64,000 bases of DNA. Origin: an uncultured Eubacteriales bacterium (GTDB lineage: Bacteria > Bacillota > Clostridia > UBA1381 > UMGS1253). Shown here in pieces: positions 1 to 9,808 of the stretch. The stretch covers positions 186,001 to 250,000 of the forward strand of contig CABUKE010000001.1 of NCBI GenBank assembly GCA_902492065.1, written 5' to 3'. The notes below the pieces were generated by a model. The model was not told where the DNA came from. It searched no databases and saw nothing but the letters and a program-made list of their open reading frames with translations. Position 1 is the first letter of the stretch. Each line of letters opens with the position of its first letter. The position numbers and the translations under genes are program-made.

Positions 1-1341
1 GGAACAGACGGCGTGCGCGGCATTGCCAATAAAGAACTGACGGCGGATTTGGCGTTTGACTTGGGCCGCGCCGGCGCAATCGTATTGACACAGGAGCTTT
101 CGCACAAGCCGAAGATTTTGGTCGGCAAGGACACGCGCCTTTCCGGCGATATGCTGGAGTGTGCGCTGGCGGCAGGTATCTGCTCGACGGGAGCGGAGGT
201 TGTGCTGTTAGGCGTGATCCCTACGCCGGCGGTCGCCTATCTGGTGCGCGAGTACGGCGCGGACGCAGGCGTTGTGATTTCTGCGTCGCACAATCCGTTT
301 GAGTACAATGGAATCAAGTTTTTCAACGGAGAGGGCTACAAGCTTAGCGACAGTGTAGAGGAAAAGATTGAAGAGCTGATTCTTGACACGGACGGCTGGG
401 GCATGGAGCTGCCGGTCGGCGGCGGAATCGGCCATGTTACGCGTGCCGAGCATGCAGCCGACGACTATATTCAATTTGCAACCGGGGCAATCGACTGTAC
501 GCTCGACGGCCTGCGCCTGCTGGTGGATTGCTCGAATGGGGCAAACTCCGCCATCGCGCCGCGCGCATTCTCACAGCTTGGCGCATATGTCGAATGCCTG
601 AGCGTGGAGCCCGACGGCGTAAATATCAACAAGGACTGCGGCTCGACGCACATTGACCGGCTCGAACAGCAAATCAAAAACGGCGGCAGCTTCAGCGCCG
701 GGATTGCGTTCGACGGCGACGCGGACCGGATGCTCGCGGTGGACGAAACGGGCAAGCGCCTGACCGGGGATGAGATTATGCTCATTGTCGGAAAATATTT
801 GAAAGAAACCGGCAGACTGGCAAAGGATACAATTACGGCTACCGTCATGAGCAACCTCGGGTTCTTCCTTGCGGCGGAAAAGCTGGGGATTAAGACGGCG
901 CAGACGGCGGTCGGTGACCGGTACGTGCTGGAGGAAATGCTTAAGAGCGGGTACGTGCTTGGCGGCGAGGAGTCGGGCCACATTATCTTCCTCGACCACA
1001 ACTCGACCGGGGACGGCCTTCTGTCCGCGCTGCTGCTGCTCGAAGTGATGCAGAAAACGGGCAAGCCGCTTTCCGAGCTGCGCAAGATTGTGACGATCCT
1101 GCCGCAGGTGTTGGTCAATGCGCGGGTGAAAAACGAAAACAAACCGCAGCTGAAAGAGAATGAGAAAATTTTGGGAGAGATTGCCGCACTGGAGGCGGAG
1201 CTCGCCGGGAACGGGCGCGTGCTCATCCGCCCGTCCGGCACGGAGCCGGTGGTGCGCGTCATGCTGGAGGGCAGCGATACCGACTACCTGACGGCAAAAG
1301 CGCGGGCGCTTGCAACTCTCATTGAGGAGCTGCTTGGCTGA
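1..1341 (+). CDS. glmM: Phosphoglucosamine mutase, 5' end outside window
   Basis: Interconverts glucosamine-6-phosphate and glucosamine-1-phosphate for UDP-GlcNAc synthesis in the cytoplasm. The frame is open from base 1 and begins with GTDGVRGIAN, the conserved N-terminal loop of the family, so only about the first ten residues are missing. Seen in order: the phosphoserine loop SASHNPFEYNGIKFF, the Mg-binding loop FDGDADR, the sugar-binding GGEESGH and the phosphate-binding RPSGTEPVVRVM near the C-terminus. This complete set of motifs distinguishes it well from other phosphohexomutases, with GlmM favoured over phosphomannomutase by the GTDGVRG start. It ends convergently, overlapping the last 23 bases of the reverse-strand DUF2752 gene. 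Confidence 0.96.
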   Translation, partial: GTDGVRGIANKELTADLAFDLGRAGAIVLTQELSHKPKILVGKDTRLSGDMLECALAAGICSTGAEVVLLGVIPTPAVAYLVREYGADAGVVISASHNPFEYNGIKFFNGEGYKLSDSVEEKIEELILDTDGWGMELPVGGGIGHVTRAEHAADDYIQFATGAIDCTLDGLRLLVDCSNGANSAIAPRAFSQLGAYVECLSVEPDGVNINKDCGSTHIDRLEQQIKNGGSFSAGIAFDGDADRMLAVDETGKRLTGDEIMLIVGKYLKETGRLAKDTITATVMSNLGFFLAAEKLGIKTAQTAVGDRYVLEEMLKSGYVLGGEESGHIIFLDHNSTGDGLLSALLLLEVMQKTGKPLSELRKIVTILPQVLVNARVKNENKPQLKENEKILGEIAALEAELAGNGRVLIRPSGTEPVVRVMLEGSDTDYLTAKARALATLIEELLG

Positions 1342-1654
1342 ACAGGCGCGGGAAAAATGCATTCGGGTCGAACAGAAACGGTTCGCATTTGCCCCATAGG
1401 AGAGAAGCCCGGATAATAAATACCGCAAGATAGAGTACAATCACGGAAAGGCACAAAATCCAGAACGATTTTGTCGCCTTTTTCCGCTTTATGAGAAAAA
1501 ACCAGATCAGGTACAGCAAATACGCGTCCGCGAGCAGGAACAGCGGATGCATGAAAAATGCCTCGGAAAAATGCCCGGTAAAAAACAGCAGATTGGCCCG
1601 TGTGAGGCCGCACCCCGGGCATGGCAGGCCAAACAGCGTCTTAAACACACACAT
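1319..1654 (-). CDS. DUF2752 family small membrane protein
   Basis: A 111-residue protein with the DUF2752 signature [10 protein letters not shown] near the N-terminus (residues 11-20), followed by about three hydrophobic segments and a basic loop (IKRKKATK). The family is membrane-bound and of unknown function; the conserved Cys pair may bind metal or form a disulfide, which is inference. A strong GGAGG lies 8 bases upstream of the ATG on the reverse strand, supporting this start. The gene is convergent with glmM and divergent from deoC, so it is probably its own transcription unit. Family assignment is good; role unknown. Confidence 0.85.
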   Translation of the reverse strand: MCVFKTLFGLPCPGCGLTRANLLFFTGHFSEAFFMHPLFLLADAYLLYLIWFFLIKRKKATKSFWILCLSVIVLYLAVFIIRASLLWGKCEPFLFDPNAFFPRLFSQAAPQ

Positions 1655-1748
1655 GGGAACGCCTCCGGAGTTTAGGATGATTTGTTACCAGTATACCACA
1701 GGGGCGGGAAAAGCACAACAAAAACAAAATGGGAAAGCGGGGAGAAGC

Positions 1749-2396
1749 ATGGAGCTAAGTAAAATGATTGACCACACCCTTCTAAAGCCGGACGCAACGC
1801 AGGAGGACGTTCGCCGTATCTGCGCGGAGGCAAAAACGCATGGCTTTGCCTCCGTGTGCGTCAATTCGTGTTATGCCGCGCTCGTTCGCGGGGAGCTTCA
1901 CGGCAGCGGCGTAAGAACCTGCTGCGTCGTGGGCTTCCCACTCGGCGCAATGTCCACGGCGGCAAAGGCATTTGAAGCGGAGCAGGCGTGTGCGGACGGC
2001 GCGCAGGAGATTGACATGGTGTTGAATGTCGGCGCGCTCAAGGCGGGGGACGACGAATATGTGCTGCGCGACATCGGCGCCGTTGTGGCGGCGGCACGCG
2101 GCGCAATTGTTAAGGTCATTCTGGAAACGTGCCTGCTGCATGACGACGAAATCGTGCGCGCGTGCAGGCTTGCAGTCCAAGCGGGCGCATCATTTGTCAA
2201 AACGTCGACCGGCTTTGGCAGCGGCGGCGCGACGGTGCATGACGTTGCGCTCATGCGGCAGACCGTCGGCCCGGACATCGGCGTGAAGGCATCGGGCGGT
2301 ATCCGCACCTGCGCCGACGCGGTAAAGATGATTGGGGCTGGGGCAAACCGCATCGGCACGAGCGCGGGCGTAACAATTTGCCGGGAGGAAAAGTAA
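1749..2396 (+). CDS. deoC: Deoxyribose-phosphate aldolase
   Basis: Cleaves 2-deoxyribose-5-phosphate to glyceraldehyde-3-phosphate and acetaldehyde in deoxynucleoside catabolism. The 215-residue protein is the normal length for short DeoC. Visible features are [11 protein letters not shown] at the N-terminus, EIDMVLNVG, the Schiff-base lysine in FVKTSTGF and the proton-relay region [10 protein letters not shown]. The ATG at 1749 follows GGGGAGAAGC; a longer open frame upstream lacks family similarity. The next gene starts one base after its stop codon, so the two are probably co-transcribed, although no functional link is obvious. Confidence 0.95.
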   Translation: MELSKMIDHTLLKPDATQEDVRRICAEAKTHGFASVCVNSCYAALVRGELHGSGVRTCCVVGFPLGAMSTAAKAFEAEQACADGAQEIDMVLNVGALKAGDDEYVLRDIGAVVAAARGAIVKVILETCLLHDDEIVRACRLAVQAGASFVKTSTGFGSGGATVHDVALMRQTVGPDIGVKASGGIRTCADAVKMIGAGANRIGTSAGVTICREEK

Positions 2397-2397
2397 C

Positions 2398-3081
2398 GTG
2401 CAGAAGGCATATTTTAATTGGAGCAGCGGAAAGGATTCGGCCTTGGCGCTGTATCGCGCGCTGCATTCCGGCCGATATTCGGTTGAGGCCCTGCTCTCCG
2501 TTGTGAAGGCGGACTGCGGGCGAATTGCCATGCACGAAATCGGCGTAGATTTGCTCAGGAGGCAGGCGCAGAGCATAGGGATTCCGCTGACCATTGTCCG
2601 ATTTGACCCGAACGCGTCGGAGAGTTATGGAACCGCCATGCGGGAGCAGATGAAACGGTTTGCCAGTCAAAACATTACGACTGCGCTGTTCGGCGATTTA
2701 TATTTCGAGCAGCTCCGCAAGAGCAGGGAGCAAAAGTGTGCGGAAGCGGGAATACGGGCTGGATTTCCGCTTTGGGGCATTCCGCAGGAGGAGATTATGC
2801 GCGAGTTTCTCCGCCTCGGCTTCAAAGCGGTTGTCACCTGTGTGGACGGTTCAGTTTTGCCGGACGAGTGGGTTGGAAGGGAAATTGACGAAGCATTTTT
2901 ACAGGCGTATCCGCCCGGCGCGAACCTGTGCGGGGAGAATGGGGAATACCACTCCTTTGTCTACGACGGCCCGATTTTTGAGCGTCCGGTTGCGTTTGTG
3001 CAGAAAGGGAAATATTATATGGATTTTTTGGATGCAGATACGGGCCGGAGCCACCGGTACTGGTATCTTAAGCTGGAATAA
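2398..3081 (+). CDS. Dph6/MJ0570-type ATP pyrophosphatase
   Basis: A 227-residue adenine nucleotide alpha hydrolase-like protein. It has the PP-loop SSGKDSALALYRAL at residues 9-22 and the C-terminal family motif CGENGEYHSFVYDGP, both typical of the diphthine-ammonia ligase (Dph6) family. Diphthamide is not made in bacteria, so the bacterial members have another, undefined ATP-dependent ligase or amidation role. The start is GTG immediately after the deoC stop with no room for a separate promoter, so it is translated from the deoC message. A strong hairpin terminator follows. Family call is firm; substrate is unknown. Confidence 0.85.
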   Translation: MQKAYFNWSSGKDSALALYRALHSGRYSVEALLSVVKADCGRIAMHEIGVDLLRRQAQSIGIPLTIVRFDPNASESYGTAMREQMKRFASQNITTALFGDLYFEQLRKSREQKCAEAGIRAGFPLWGIPQEEIMREFLRLGFKAVVTCVDGSVLPDEWVGREIDEAFLQAYPPGANLCGENGEYHSFVYDGPIFERPVAFVQKGKYYMDFLDADTGRSHRYWYLKLE

Positions 3082-3113
3082 AAAACGCTGACCCGTGCAG
3101 GTCAGCGTTTTTT
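3081..3113. terminator. Bidirectional intrinsic terminator
   Basis: A perfect inverted repeat, AAAAACGCTGACC at 3081-3093 and its complement at 3100-3112, with a 6-base loop and a T-run on both strands. It ends the deoC/Dph6-like transcript. The stop codon of the convergent small membrane gene lies inside the right arm (3102-3104). Confidence 0.9.
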
Positions 3114-3290
3114 AAAATATTCGAGCAGGTTGGACGCGCCGCTGATGAGCCAGAAAACCGCGATAATGCAAAGCGTGGTTTTCCACGCCGGGCCAAGCTC
3201 AGAAACAAACAGAAACGTATACAGGGCAAACAGGCTTGCTGCCATGCAAAAGATCGTGACCGCGGCCTTTATTTTTGTACGTTTGTCCAC
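3102..3290 (-). CDS. Small two-helix membrane protein, unknown function
   Basis: A 62-residue reading frame with a basic N-terminus (MDKRTKIK), two hydrophobic segments at about residues 9-28 and 36-52, and a basic tail ending YFKKR. The GTG start is supported by AAGGAGG six bases upstream on the reverse strand. The last codons run into the shared terminator hairpin, which is compatible with a real convergent gene. I recognise no family. Small membrane proteins of this kind are common in Clostridia but are poorly characterised. Confidence 0.6.
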   Translation of the reverse strand: MDKRTKIKAAVTIFCMAASLFALYTFLFVSELGPAWKTTLCIIAVFWLISGASNLLEYFKKR

Positions 3291-3371
3291 AGGCGGCCTC
3301 CTTTCCGTGATATTTTATATGTCATTATTATAACAGATGTACCGCGCCGGCGCAACTGTGCCGGATGGGTG

Positions 3372-3400
3372 TTGCAATTTTCTGCCGTTTATGCTATAAT
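3372..3400 (+). promoter_or_regulatory. SigA-type promoter of the yicC operon
   Basis: TTGCAA at 3372-3377 and TATAAT at 3395-3400 are separated by 17 bases. It lies about 75 bases before the TTG start of yicC and is the only convincing promoter ahead of the long housekeeping operon. Confidence 0.7.
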
Positions 3401-3473
3401 TACATGATAAATTGGAATTGGTATCGTTTGAAGCGGATAAAACGGTGTAAAATACTATTTGGGGTGATTTGGC

Positions 3474-4352
3474 TTGATAAAAAGCATGACAGGCTATGGG
3501 CGCACAGAGGGAATTTTTGGAACAAAAAAGGTACTGGCGGAAATCCGCTCGGTCAACCACAGATTTGCAGACTATAACATTAAGGTGCCACGGCACTACG
3601 GCTTTTTGGAGGATAAGGTGCGCGCTTACGTGTCCGGCTATATCAGCCGGGGCAAGGTCGATGTATACATCAGCGTAGAGAGCTACGGCGACAGCGACAA
3701 GCAAGTGACGCTCAACAGCGCGCTGGCGGAGAGCTATCTCGACGCGCTCCGCCGCCTGCGGGACGAATTTTCGCTCCAGGATGACATCAGCGTGTCTACG
3801 GTGGCGCGCTTTAGTGACATTTTCCTTTCTGAACGGAAGGAAGAGGACGCGGAAGAGATATGGCAGACGGTATTGCTTGCGCTTGCGCCGGCGGTCGAGC
3901 AGTTTGTGCAGATGCGGGCGCGCGAGGGCGAGCGGATGCTGGCCGACCTCAAAAGCCGGGCGGACGCCATGCTTGCCATGGTCGGGGAGGTGGAACGCCG
4001 CTCGCCCGAGCGGGTGGCGGAATACCGGCAGCGGCTCTACGACAAGCTGATGGAGGTGCTGGGTACGAGCGGCATCGACGAGGCGCGCATTTTGACCGAG
4101 GCGGCGCTCTATGCCGACAAGGTTGCGGTGGACGAAGAAACGGTTCGCCTGCGCAGCCACTTTACCGAGATGGAACGGATTTTGTCATCCGGGGAACCTG
4201 CTGGGCGCAAGCTCGACTTTCTGATTCAGGAAATCAACCGGGAAATCAATACGATTGGTTCTAAAGCGAACGACATTGAAACGGCGAAGCTGGTGGTAGA
4301 CCTGAAGGCGGAGCTTGAAAAAATGCGTGAGCAGGTACAGAACATCGAATAA
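3474..4352 (+). CDS. yicC: YicC family endoribonuclease-like protein
   Basis: The 292-residue protein begins [10 protein letters not shown], the family hallmark, and ends with the DUF1732 region ([20 protein letters not shown]). Family members in E. coli act as endoribonucleases that affect small-RNA turnover; the Bacillus YloC is the first gene of the same operon. The start is TTG preceded by GGGGTGATTTGGC; no other start fits the family N-terminus. The gene heads the housekeeping operon, followed 35 bases later by remA exactly as in Bacillus. Family call is firm; RNA target is unknown. Confidence 0.93.
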   Translation: MIKSMTGYGRTEGIFGTKKVLAEIRSVNHRFADYNIKVPRHYGFLEDKVRAYVSGYISRGKVDVYISVESYGDSDKQVTLNSALAESYLDALRRLRDEFSLQDDISVSTVARFSDIFLSERKEEDAEEIWQTVLLALAPAVEQFVQMRAREGERMLADLKSRADAMLAMVGEVERRSPERVAEYRQRLYDKLMEVLGTSGIDEARILTEAALYADKVAVDEETVRLRSHFTEMERILSSGEPAGRKLDFLIQEINREINTIGSKANDIETAKLVVDLKAELEKMREQVQNIE

Positions 4353-4387
4353 ACAGGCATTCGGGAAAATACAAAGGAGGAAGAGCG

Positions 4388-4666
4388 TTGAAGCTGATTA
4401 ACATAGGATTCGGCAACATCGTAGCGGCAAACCGTGTCATTGCGATTGTCAGCCCGGAGTCTGCGCCAATCAAGCGGATGATCCAGGAGGCGCGCGACAA
4501 GGGGATTCTGATTGACGCGACGTTTGGGCGCAGGACACGCGCCGTCGTCGTGACAGACAGCGAACATATCATTTTATCGGCATTGCAGCCCGAGACGGTG
4601 GCGAATCGCCTGGGCGGTACGGGCGCAGCCGCGCCGTTGCCGGAGGAGGATGAAGATGCAGAATAA
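4388..4666 (+). CDS. remA: RemA/DUF370 DNA-binding regulator
   Basis: A 92-residue protein with the DUF370 core [20 protein letters not shown], then [14 protein letters not shown]. In Bacillus subtilis RemA is an octameric DNA-binding protein that activates biofilm matrix and osmoprotection genes. The start is TTG with AAAGGAGG nine bases upstream. The acidic C-terminal tail (PEEDEDAE) overlaps the start of gmk, so the two are translationally coupled. Whether it controls a matrix in this organism is inference. Confidence 0.92.
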   Translation: MKLINIGFGNIVAANRVIAIVSPESAPIKRMIQEARDKGILIDATFGRRTRAVVVTDSEHIILSALQPETVANRLGGTGAAAPLPEEDEDAE

Positions 4667-5267
4667 ACGCGGACTGTTGCTTGTCGTATCCGGGCCGAGC
4701 GGCGCGGGCAAGGGCACGGTGTGCAAGCGTCTTGTGGAAAAGCGCAGCGACGTATTTCTGTCCGTGTCCGCCACGACGCGCGCACCGCGCGAGGGCGAAG
4801 TGGACAGCAAGCACTACTACTTTATCAGCGAGGAAGAATTCACCGAGCGCATCCGCACGGGCGGCATGCTCGAACATGCGGTGTTCTGCGGCAACTATTA
4901 CGGCACGCCGAAGCAGGCCGTCGACGACATGCTTGCGGCGGGGAAGAATGTCATTCTCGAAATCGAGGTGCAGGGCGCGATGAAGGTGCGCAGCCAGTAC
5001 CCGGAGGGCGTGTATATCTTTGTTTTGCCGCCGTCCATGCAGGAGCTGCGCAGTCGGCTCATCGGGCGCGGCACAGAGGCGATTGAGGTCGTGGAAGAAC
5101 GGCTCAGTACGGCTGCATGGGAGTTTACGCATATTCAGAAATACAACTATATTTTATTAAACGACGATGTAGAAAAGGCCGTTAGCAGGCTCGAGGCGAT
5201 TATTGACGCGGAGCACTGCCGGACGGAAAGAAATCTAAAATTTATTGAAGAGGTGTGTCAATCATGA
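4656..5267 (+). CDS. gmk: Guanylate kinase
   Basis: Phosphorylates GMP to GDP with ATP. The 203-residue product has the P-loop [10 protein letters not shown] near the N-terminus, the GMP-binding STTR-like element [11 protein letters not shown] and YYGTPK, and EIEVQGA. Two in-frame ATGs exist; 4656 is chosen because GGAGG sits 6 bases upstream, while 4650 is directly against it. The start lies inside remA and the stop overlaps the rpoZ start as ATGA, indicating coupled translation. Confidence 0.95.
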   Translation: MQNKRGLLLVVSGPSGAGKGTVCKRLVEKRSDVFLSVSATTRAPREGEVDSKHYYFISEEEFTERIRTGGMLEHAVFCGNYYGTPKQAVDDMLAAGKNVILEIEVQGAMKVRSQYPEGVYIFVLPPSMQELRSRLIGRGTEAIEVVEERLSTAAWEFTHIQKYNYILLNDDVEKAVSRLEAIIDAEHCRTERNLKFIEEVCQS

Positions 5268-5548
5268 TTTATCCCCCAATCAGCGATTTGGTAGAAAAGA
5301 CAAAGACGCGGTATTCGCTGGCGATTTTGACCGCGCGGCGTGCGCGCCAGCTCGGCGCGGACGAAAGCGGCGAGTTTGCCGGCAAGTTCGACGAGGCAAT
5401 TTTAGAGGCAATTGACGAAATCAACGCGGGAAAGGTAACGGCAAGGCCGAAGAATTACTACCTTGACCACATTGTTTCCCCGGAGCAGGAGGCCATTGAA
5501 AAGATGGAGAAGGCTCTGGAAGAGGAGCACAGCGCAGCGGCAGAGTAA
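5264..5548 (+). CDS. rpoZ: RNA polymerase omega subunit
   Basis: A 94-residue small subunit that helps beta-prime folding and assembly of RNA polymerase. Seen: YPPISDLVEK at the N-terminus, then YSLAILTARRARQL, the conserved helix that contacts beta-prime. The start ATG 5264 overlaps the gmk stop and is preceded by GAGGTG. An upstream GTG in frame would add three residues but is inside the ribosome binding site. Position between gmk and coaBC is the standard Bacillota order. Confidence 0.93.
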   Translation: MIYPPISDLVEKTKTRYSLAILTARRARQLGADESGEFAGKFDEAILEAIDEINAGKVTARPKNYYLDHIVSPEQEAIEKMEKALEEEHSAAAE

Positions 5549-5584
5549 GCCGCAGAAACGGTTAGCCGGAAGGAGGCGGGCAGA

Positions 5585-6796
5585 ATGCTGAAAGGAAAAT
5601 GCGTCGTAGTCGGCGTGTGCGGCGGAATTGCGGCATATAAGGCCGCGGCAGTTGTCAGCGGGCTTGTCAAACTAGGTGCAGAGGTACATGTTATCATGAC
5701 GCAGGCCGCGCAGGAGTTTGTCGGCAAGCTCACGTTCCAGACGCTGTCGCAGAACCTTGTGACGGATGAAATGTTTGCCGAGCCGAAGAAGTGGGACGTC
5801 GAGCACGTCGAGCTGGCGCAGAAGGCAGATTTGTTTTTGGTCGCGCCCGCGTCGGCAAACACCATCGCCAAAATGGCAAACGGCATAGCCGACAACATGC
5901 TGACGTGCGTGTATCTGGCGACGCAGGCGCCCGTTTTGATTGCGCCCGCAATGAACAAAAATATGTACGCGCACCCTGCAACGGTGGAAAACCTGCAAAA
6001 GCTTGCGGCGCGTGGGTGCAGATTCGTCGAGCCGGGCGAGGGGTTTCTCGCCTGCGGCGTGACGGGGAAGGGGCGTCTTTCCGAGCCGGAGGAGATTATT
6101 GAGGCGGTCGTGGACGAGATTGCGTATGAAAAGGATTTGCGCGGGCTGAAGGTTTTGGTGAGCGCGGGCGCGACGCAGGAGCCGCTCGACCCAGTGCGCT
6201 TTTTGACGAACCATTCGTCCGGCAAGATGGGCTACGCTGTCGCGCGCGCGGCAAAGCGGCGCGGTGCAGACGTCGTGTTGGTAAGCGGGAAAACGGCGCT
6301 CGCTCCGGTGCGCGGCGTAAAAATGTTGCAGGTCGGCAGCGCGCAGGAGATGCACGACGCAATCCTGTCGCAGAGCGCAAACTGCGATATCGTCGTCAAA
6401 GCGGCGGCGGTGGCGGACTATACGCCCGCGCAGACGGCGGACCAAAAAATTAAAAAAGAGGACGGCGCGCTTACCCTGACGCTCCGGCGTACGCCGGACA
6501 TCCTGTCCGAGCTGGGACGGGAAAAGCCGGCGGGGCAGGTGCTGGTCGGCTTCTGCATGGAAACGCAGGATTTGCTTTTGCATGCAAAGGAGAAGCTTAA
6601 AAGGAAAAACTGCGATTTGATTGTCGCAAACAACCTCTTTACCGAGGGCGCGGGCTTTGGCGTGGATACGAACACGGTGACGATCCTTTCCGCGGACGGC
6701 GCGGCGGCAGAGCCGGGCAACATGCCGAAGGAGGAGCTCGCGCATGTGATTTTGGACATGGCAAAGGAAAAATACGACGGAAAGAACGGGCTGTAG
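5585..6796 (+). CDS. coaBC: Bifunctional CoaBC: phosphopantothenoylcysteine synthetase/decarboxylase
   Basis: Catalyses two consecutive steps of coenzyme A synthesis. The 403-residue product has the N-terminal flavin decarboxylase half (GGIAAYKAA, PASANTIAKMANGIADNML, PAMNKNMY) and the C-terminal synthetase half from about residue 185 (SAGATQEPLDPVRFLTN, SSGKMG, KIKKEDG). Length matches the fused bacterial enzyme. The ATG at 5585 has AGGAGGCGG upstream. It sits in the expected place between rpoZ and priA. Confidence 0.95.
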   Translation: MLKGKCVVVGVCGGIAAYKAAAVVSGLVKLGAEVHVIMTQAAQEFVGKLTFQTLSQNLVTDEMFAEPKKWDVEHVELAQKADLFLVAPASANTIAKMANGIADNMLTCVYLATQAPVLIAPAMNKNMYAHPATVENLQKLAARGCRFVEPGEGFLACGVTGKGRLSEPEEIIEAVVDEIAYEKDLRGLKVLVSAGATQEPLDPVRFLTNHSSGKMGYAVARAAKRRGADVVLVSGKTALAPVRGVKMLQVGSAQEMHDAILSQSANCDIVVKAAAVADYTPAQTADQKIKKEDGALTLTLRRTPDILSELGREKPAGQVLVGFCMETQDLLLHAKEKLKRKNCDLIVANNLFTEGAGFGVDTNTVTILSADGAAAEPGNMPKEELAHVILDMAKEKYDGKNGL

Positions 6797-6826
6797 GCCC
6801 GTTTGTATTAAACGGAGGCGCGATAC

Positions 6827-9289
6827 GTGATTGCCGGTGTGATTGTTTCAAAAACCGCAAGGCAGGTCGATCGAGTGTTCGACTATGAAATCCCGGACGA
6901 GCTGCGTGCAAGCGTGCATGTCGGGAGCCGCGTCGCCGTGCCGTTCGGCGCCGGGGGCAGGCTGTGCGAAGCATATGTGCTTGAGCTGAAAACACACTCG
7001 GAGGCGCAGGGCCTTAAGGCTGTGGCGCGCCTCTCCGGCGGGGAGGATGCGTTTGACGAAAAGGGCGCGGAACTGATTGCGTGGCTGCGGGAAAAGACAC
7101 TGTGCAGCTACCTGGACGCGGCGCGCCTTTTGATACCAACAGGGACGGGCGTGCAGTATACGGTGTATGTCCGCCTAACCGATATGGGCAAGGAACAGCG
7201 GGACGCAGCCTTAAAACGCTCGCCTGTGAAGCAAAAGATTGCCGCCGCACTGGAAGATGCGGGCGGCGAACTGGAACTGGAAGAGCTTCTGTCCCGGCTT
7301 AAACAGGACGTGCGCGCGCATGTCCGTGCGCTGCAGCAGATGGGGATAGCCATAATAGAACAGCGCGACAGCGTACACGTCCGCGCGCGGACGATGCGGT
7401 TTGTGTCGCTCGCCATCCCCGAAAGCGATGCGGCGGAAGCGGCCGAGTCGCTGCAAAAGCGCGCGCCGAAGCAGGCGCGTATCCTTGACTTACTGTGCGC
7501 GAACGAATGTATCGCCCTGTCTGACCTGGTGCAGCTTTCCGGCGCAGGACACGGCGCGGTGCGCGCGCTCGAGCAGAAGGGGCTGGTCGAGGTCTTTGAG
7601 CGGGAGGTGGGGCGCAGCCCCATGGACGGGAAGGCGACTGAGACAGAAGCGTTTTTATCCCTGACCGACGAGCAGGAGGCCGCCTATCAGACGCTTGCGG
7701 CTTCAATGGAGGCCGGAAAGCCGGAGACCTTCCTACTCCACGGCGTGACGGGTTCTGGCAAGACGGAGGTGTATATGCACCTCATTGCGCGGGCGGTGTC
7801 ACTGGGCAAAACGGCGATTGTGCTCGTGCCGGAGATTTCGCTCACTCCCATGATGACCAAACGGTTTTTGGCGCGCTTTGGCGGGCGCGTGGCGATTCTG
7901 CACAGTGCGCTTTCGCTCGGGGAGCGGTACGACGAGTGGCGGCGTATCAAAAGTGGGGCCGTCGACGTGGTCGTCGGAGCGCGCAGCGCGGTGTTTGCCC
8001 CGCTGAATAATATTGGCGCTATTATTGTGGACGAGGAGCACGAGGCAACGTACAAGTCGGAGTTGTCGCCCCGCTACCATGCGCGCGACGTAGCGATGTT
8101 CCGTGCGTTCCAGCACGGCGCGGTGACGGTGCTTGCGTCGGCGACACCCTCGGTCGAGAGCTATTATATGGCACAGTCCGGGCGCTACCGGCTGCTTGAG
8201 CTGCATGCGCGCGCGGGCGCGGTGCGGATGCCGGAGGTGTATGTCGTCGACATGCGCCAAGAGCTGGAAAACGGCAACCGTTCCATGTTTTCCGACCTGC
8301 TTGCGCGCGAACTGCTCTACAACCTCGAGCACGGCGAGCAGAGCATTTTGTTTTTGAACCGGCGCGGATTTTCGACATTTGTGTCGTGTCGGAGCTGCGG
8401 ATTTGTGGCAAAGTGTCCGCACTGTAACATATCGCTGACGTATCACAGGGCGACGGACAAATTGACATGCCACTACTGCGGTTATACGCACGATAATTAC
8501 AAGACGTGTCCGGAGTGCGGCAGCCCGTACATCAAATATTTCGGCGCAGGAACGCAGAAGCTGGAAGAAGAACTGCAAAAACGCTTCGAGGGCGTCAAAA
8601 CGGTGCGGATGGACATGGACACCACGGCGACGAAGCATGCGCATGAGACGCTGCTCGGCAGGTTTGAGCGCGGCGAGGCGGATGTGCTGGTCGGGACGCA
8701 GATGGTGGCAAAAGGGCTCGACTTCCACTCGGTCACGCTGGTGGGCGTGGTGGCGGCGGATACGTCGCTCTATATCGACGATTATAAAAGCGCGGAGCGG
8801 ACGTTTGGCCTGATTACGCAGGTATGCGGACGTGCCGGGCGCGGCGCGCTGGAAGGGCGTGCCGTTGTGCAGACGTATACGCCGGAGCACAGCGCGATCG
8901 TCCATGCGCAGAAGCACGACTACGTAGGCTTCTACCGCGACGAGATCAAGCTGCGCCACGCTATGTGGTACCCGCCGTTTTGTGAGATTGTATCCATATT
9001 GGTCACGGGTGCGGACGAGGCGGTTACGGCGGCGAAGGCGGCCGGCATCGCGCGCTATGTGGGCGCGCGGCTGAAGGCGGAGGTCCCGGACAGGACGCTT
9101 CTGCTTGGTCCGGCGGCGGCCGGCGTTTCCAAAATAAAAGACAAATACAGGTACCGTATCCTCATAAAATGTGAATGTGCGGACCGTTTCAATGACATAT
9201 TATTCGATGTGATAGAGAATGCCGGAAAAGGGAAAAACAAAAAGCTGATTCGCGTCAGCGTGGATAAAAACCCCGGCAGCTTTGTATAA
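6827..9289 (+). CDS. priA: Primosomal protein N', replication restart helicase
   Basis: A DEAD-type helicase that recognises stalled forks and reloads the replicative helicase. The 820-residue protein has an N-terminal DNA-binding region, Walker A GVTGSGKTEVY, the DEEH box, the zinc-binding cysteine block (CRSCG, CPHC, CHYCG, CPECG, around residues 520-570) and helicase motifs V-VI (GTQMVAKGLDF, QVCGRAGRG). The start is GTG with GGAGGCGCGATAC upstream. It is longer than E. coli PriA (732) and similar to Gram-positive versions. Confidence 0.96.
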   Translation: MIAGVIVSKTARQVDRVFDYEIPDELRASVHVGSRVAVPFGAGGRLCEAYVLELKTHSEAQGLKAVARLSGGEDAFDEKGAELIAWLREKTLCSYLDAARLLIPTGTGVQYTVYVRLTDMGKEQRDAALKRSPVKQKIAAALEDAGGELELEELLSRLKQDVRAHVRALQQMGIAIIEQRDSVHVRARTMRFVSLAIPESDAAEAAESLQKRAPKQARILDLLCANECIALSDLVQLSGAGHGAVRALEQKGLVEVFEREVGRSPMDGKATETEAFLSLTDEQEAAYQTLAASMEAGKPETFLLHGVTGSGKTEVYMHLIARAVSLGKTAIVLVPEISLTPMMTKRFLARFGGRVAILHSALSLGERYDEWRRIKSGAVDVVVGARSAVFAPLNNIGAIIVDEEHEATYKSELSPRYHARDVAMFRAFQHGAVTVLASATPSVESYYMAQSGRYRLLELHARAGAVRMPEVYVVDMRQELENGNRSMFSDLLARELLYNLEHGEQSILFLNRRGFSTFVSCRSCGFVAKCPHCNISLTYHRATDKLTCHYCGYTHDNYKTCPECGSPYIKYFGAGTQKLEEELQKRFEGVKTVRMDMDTTATKHAHETLLGRFERGEADVLVGTQMVAKGLDFHSVTLVGVVAADTSLYIDDYKSAERTFGLITQVCGRAGRGALEGRAVVQTYTPEHSAIVHAQKHDYVGFYRDEIKLRHAMWYPPFCEIVSILVTGADEAVTAAKAAGIARYVGARLKAEVPDRTLLLGPAAAGVSKIKDKYRYRILIKCECADRFNDILFDVIENAGKGKNKKLIRVSVDKNPGSFV

Positions 9290-9311
9290 ATGAGATAGGA
9301 GAGTGAGATAG

Positions 9312-9776
9312 ATGGCAATACGGTTTATCCGGGAGGAAGGCGACGAAATTCTGCGGAAAAAGAGCCGCGAGGTCACGGAGTTTGACGAGCGGCTGCACAC
9401 ACTGCTCGACGATATGTTTGAAACCATGTACAGCGCGGAGGGCGTTGGACTTGCAGGCGTGCAGGTCGGCGTGCTCAAGCGCGTAGTCGTCATCGACACG
9501 CGCGGCGAAAACGAAAAGCTTGAGCTGATCAACCCTGTGATTGTAAAGAAGGAGGGCGAACGAAAAATCCTGGAGGGATGCCTGAGCGTACCGGGCGTGC
9601 GCGGCTATGTGTTGCGCCCTGAAAAGGTGACGGTACGGGCAAAAGACCGCTTTGGCACAGAGCACGAATACACGGGCGAGGGGCTTTTGGCGCAGGCGTT
9701 CTGTCACGAGATTGAACATCTCGACGGCGGGCTATTTATTGATAAAGTGGTTGAGTTCATTGAGGACGACGAGTAG
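9312..9776 (+). CDS. def: Peptide deformylase
   Basis: Removes the formyl group from the N-terminal methionine of nascent chains. The 154-residue protein shows the three metal-site motifs: GVGLAGVQVG (usually GxGLAAPQ), EGCLSVPG with the metal-binding Cys, and HEIEH with two His ligands. HEIEH rather than HEFDH is an accepted variant. The ATG follows AGGAGAGTGAGAT. It is paired with fmt just downstream, the enzyme that adds the formyl group. Confidence 0.94.
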   Translation: MAIRFIREEGDEILRKKSREVTEFDERLHTLLDDMFETMYSAEGVGLAGVQVGVLKRVVVIDTRGENEKLELINPVIVKKEGERKILEGCLSVPGVRGYVLRPEKVTVRAKDRFGTEHEYTGEGLLAQAFCHEIEHLDGGLFIDKVVEFIEDDE

Positions 9777-9808
9777 GAGCGGCTTTGCTCACAGAAGGGA
9801 GGAGCGGC

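Noticed and set aside
7799..8959. 386-codon reverse-strand open frame
   Set aside because: Covers the helicase domain of priA on the other strand; no motif or start signal.
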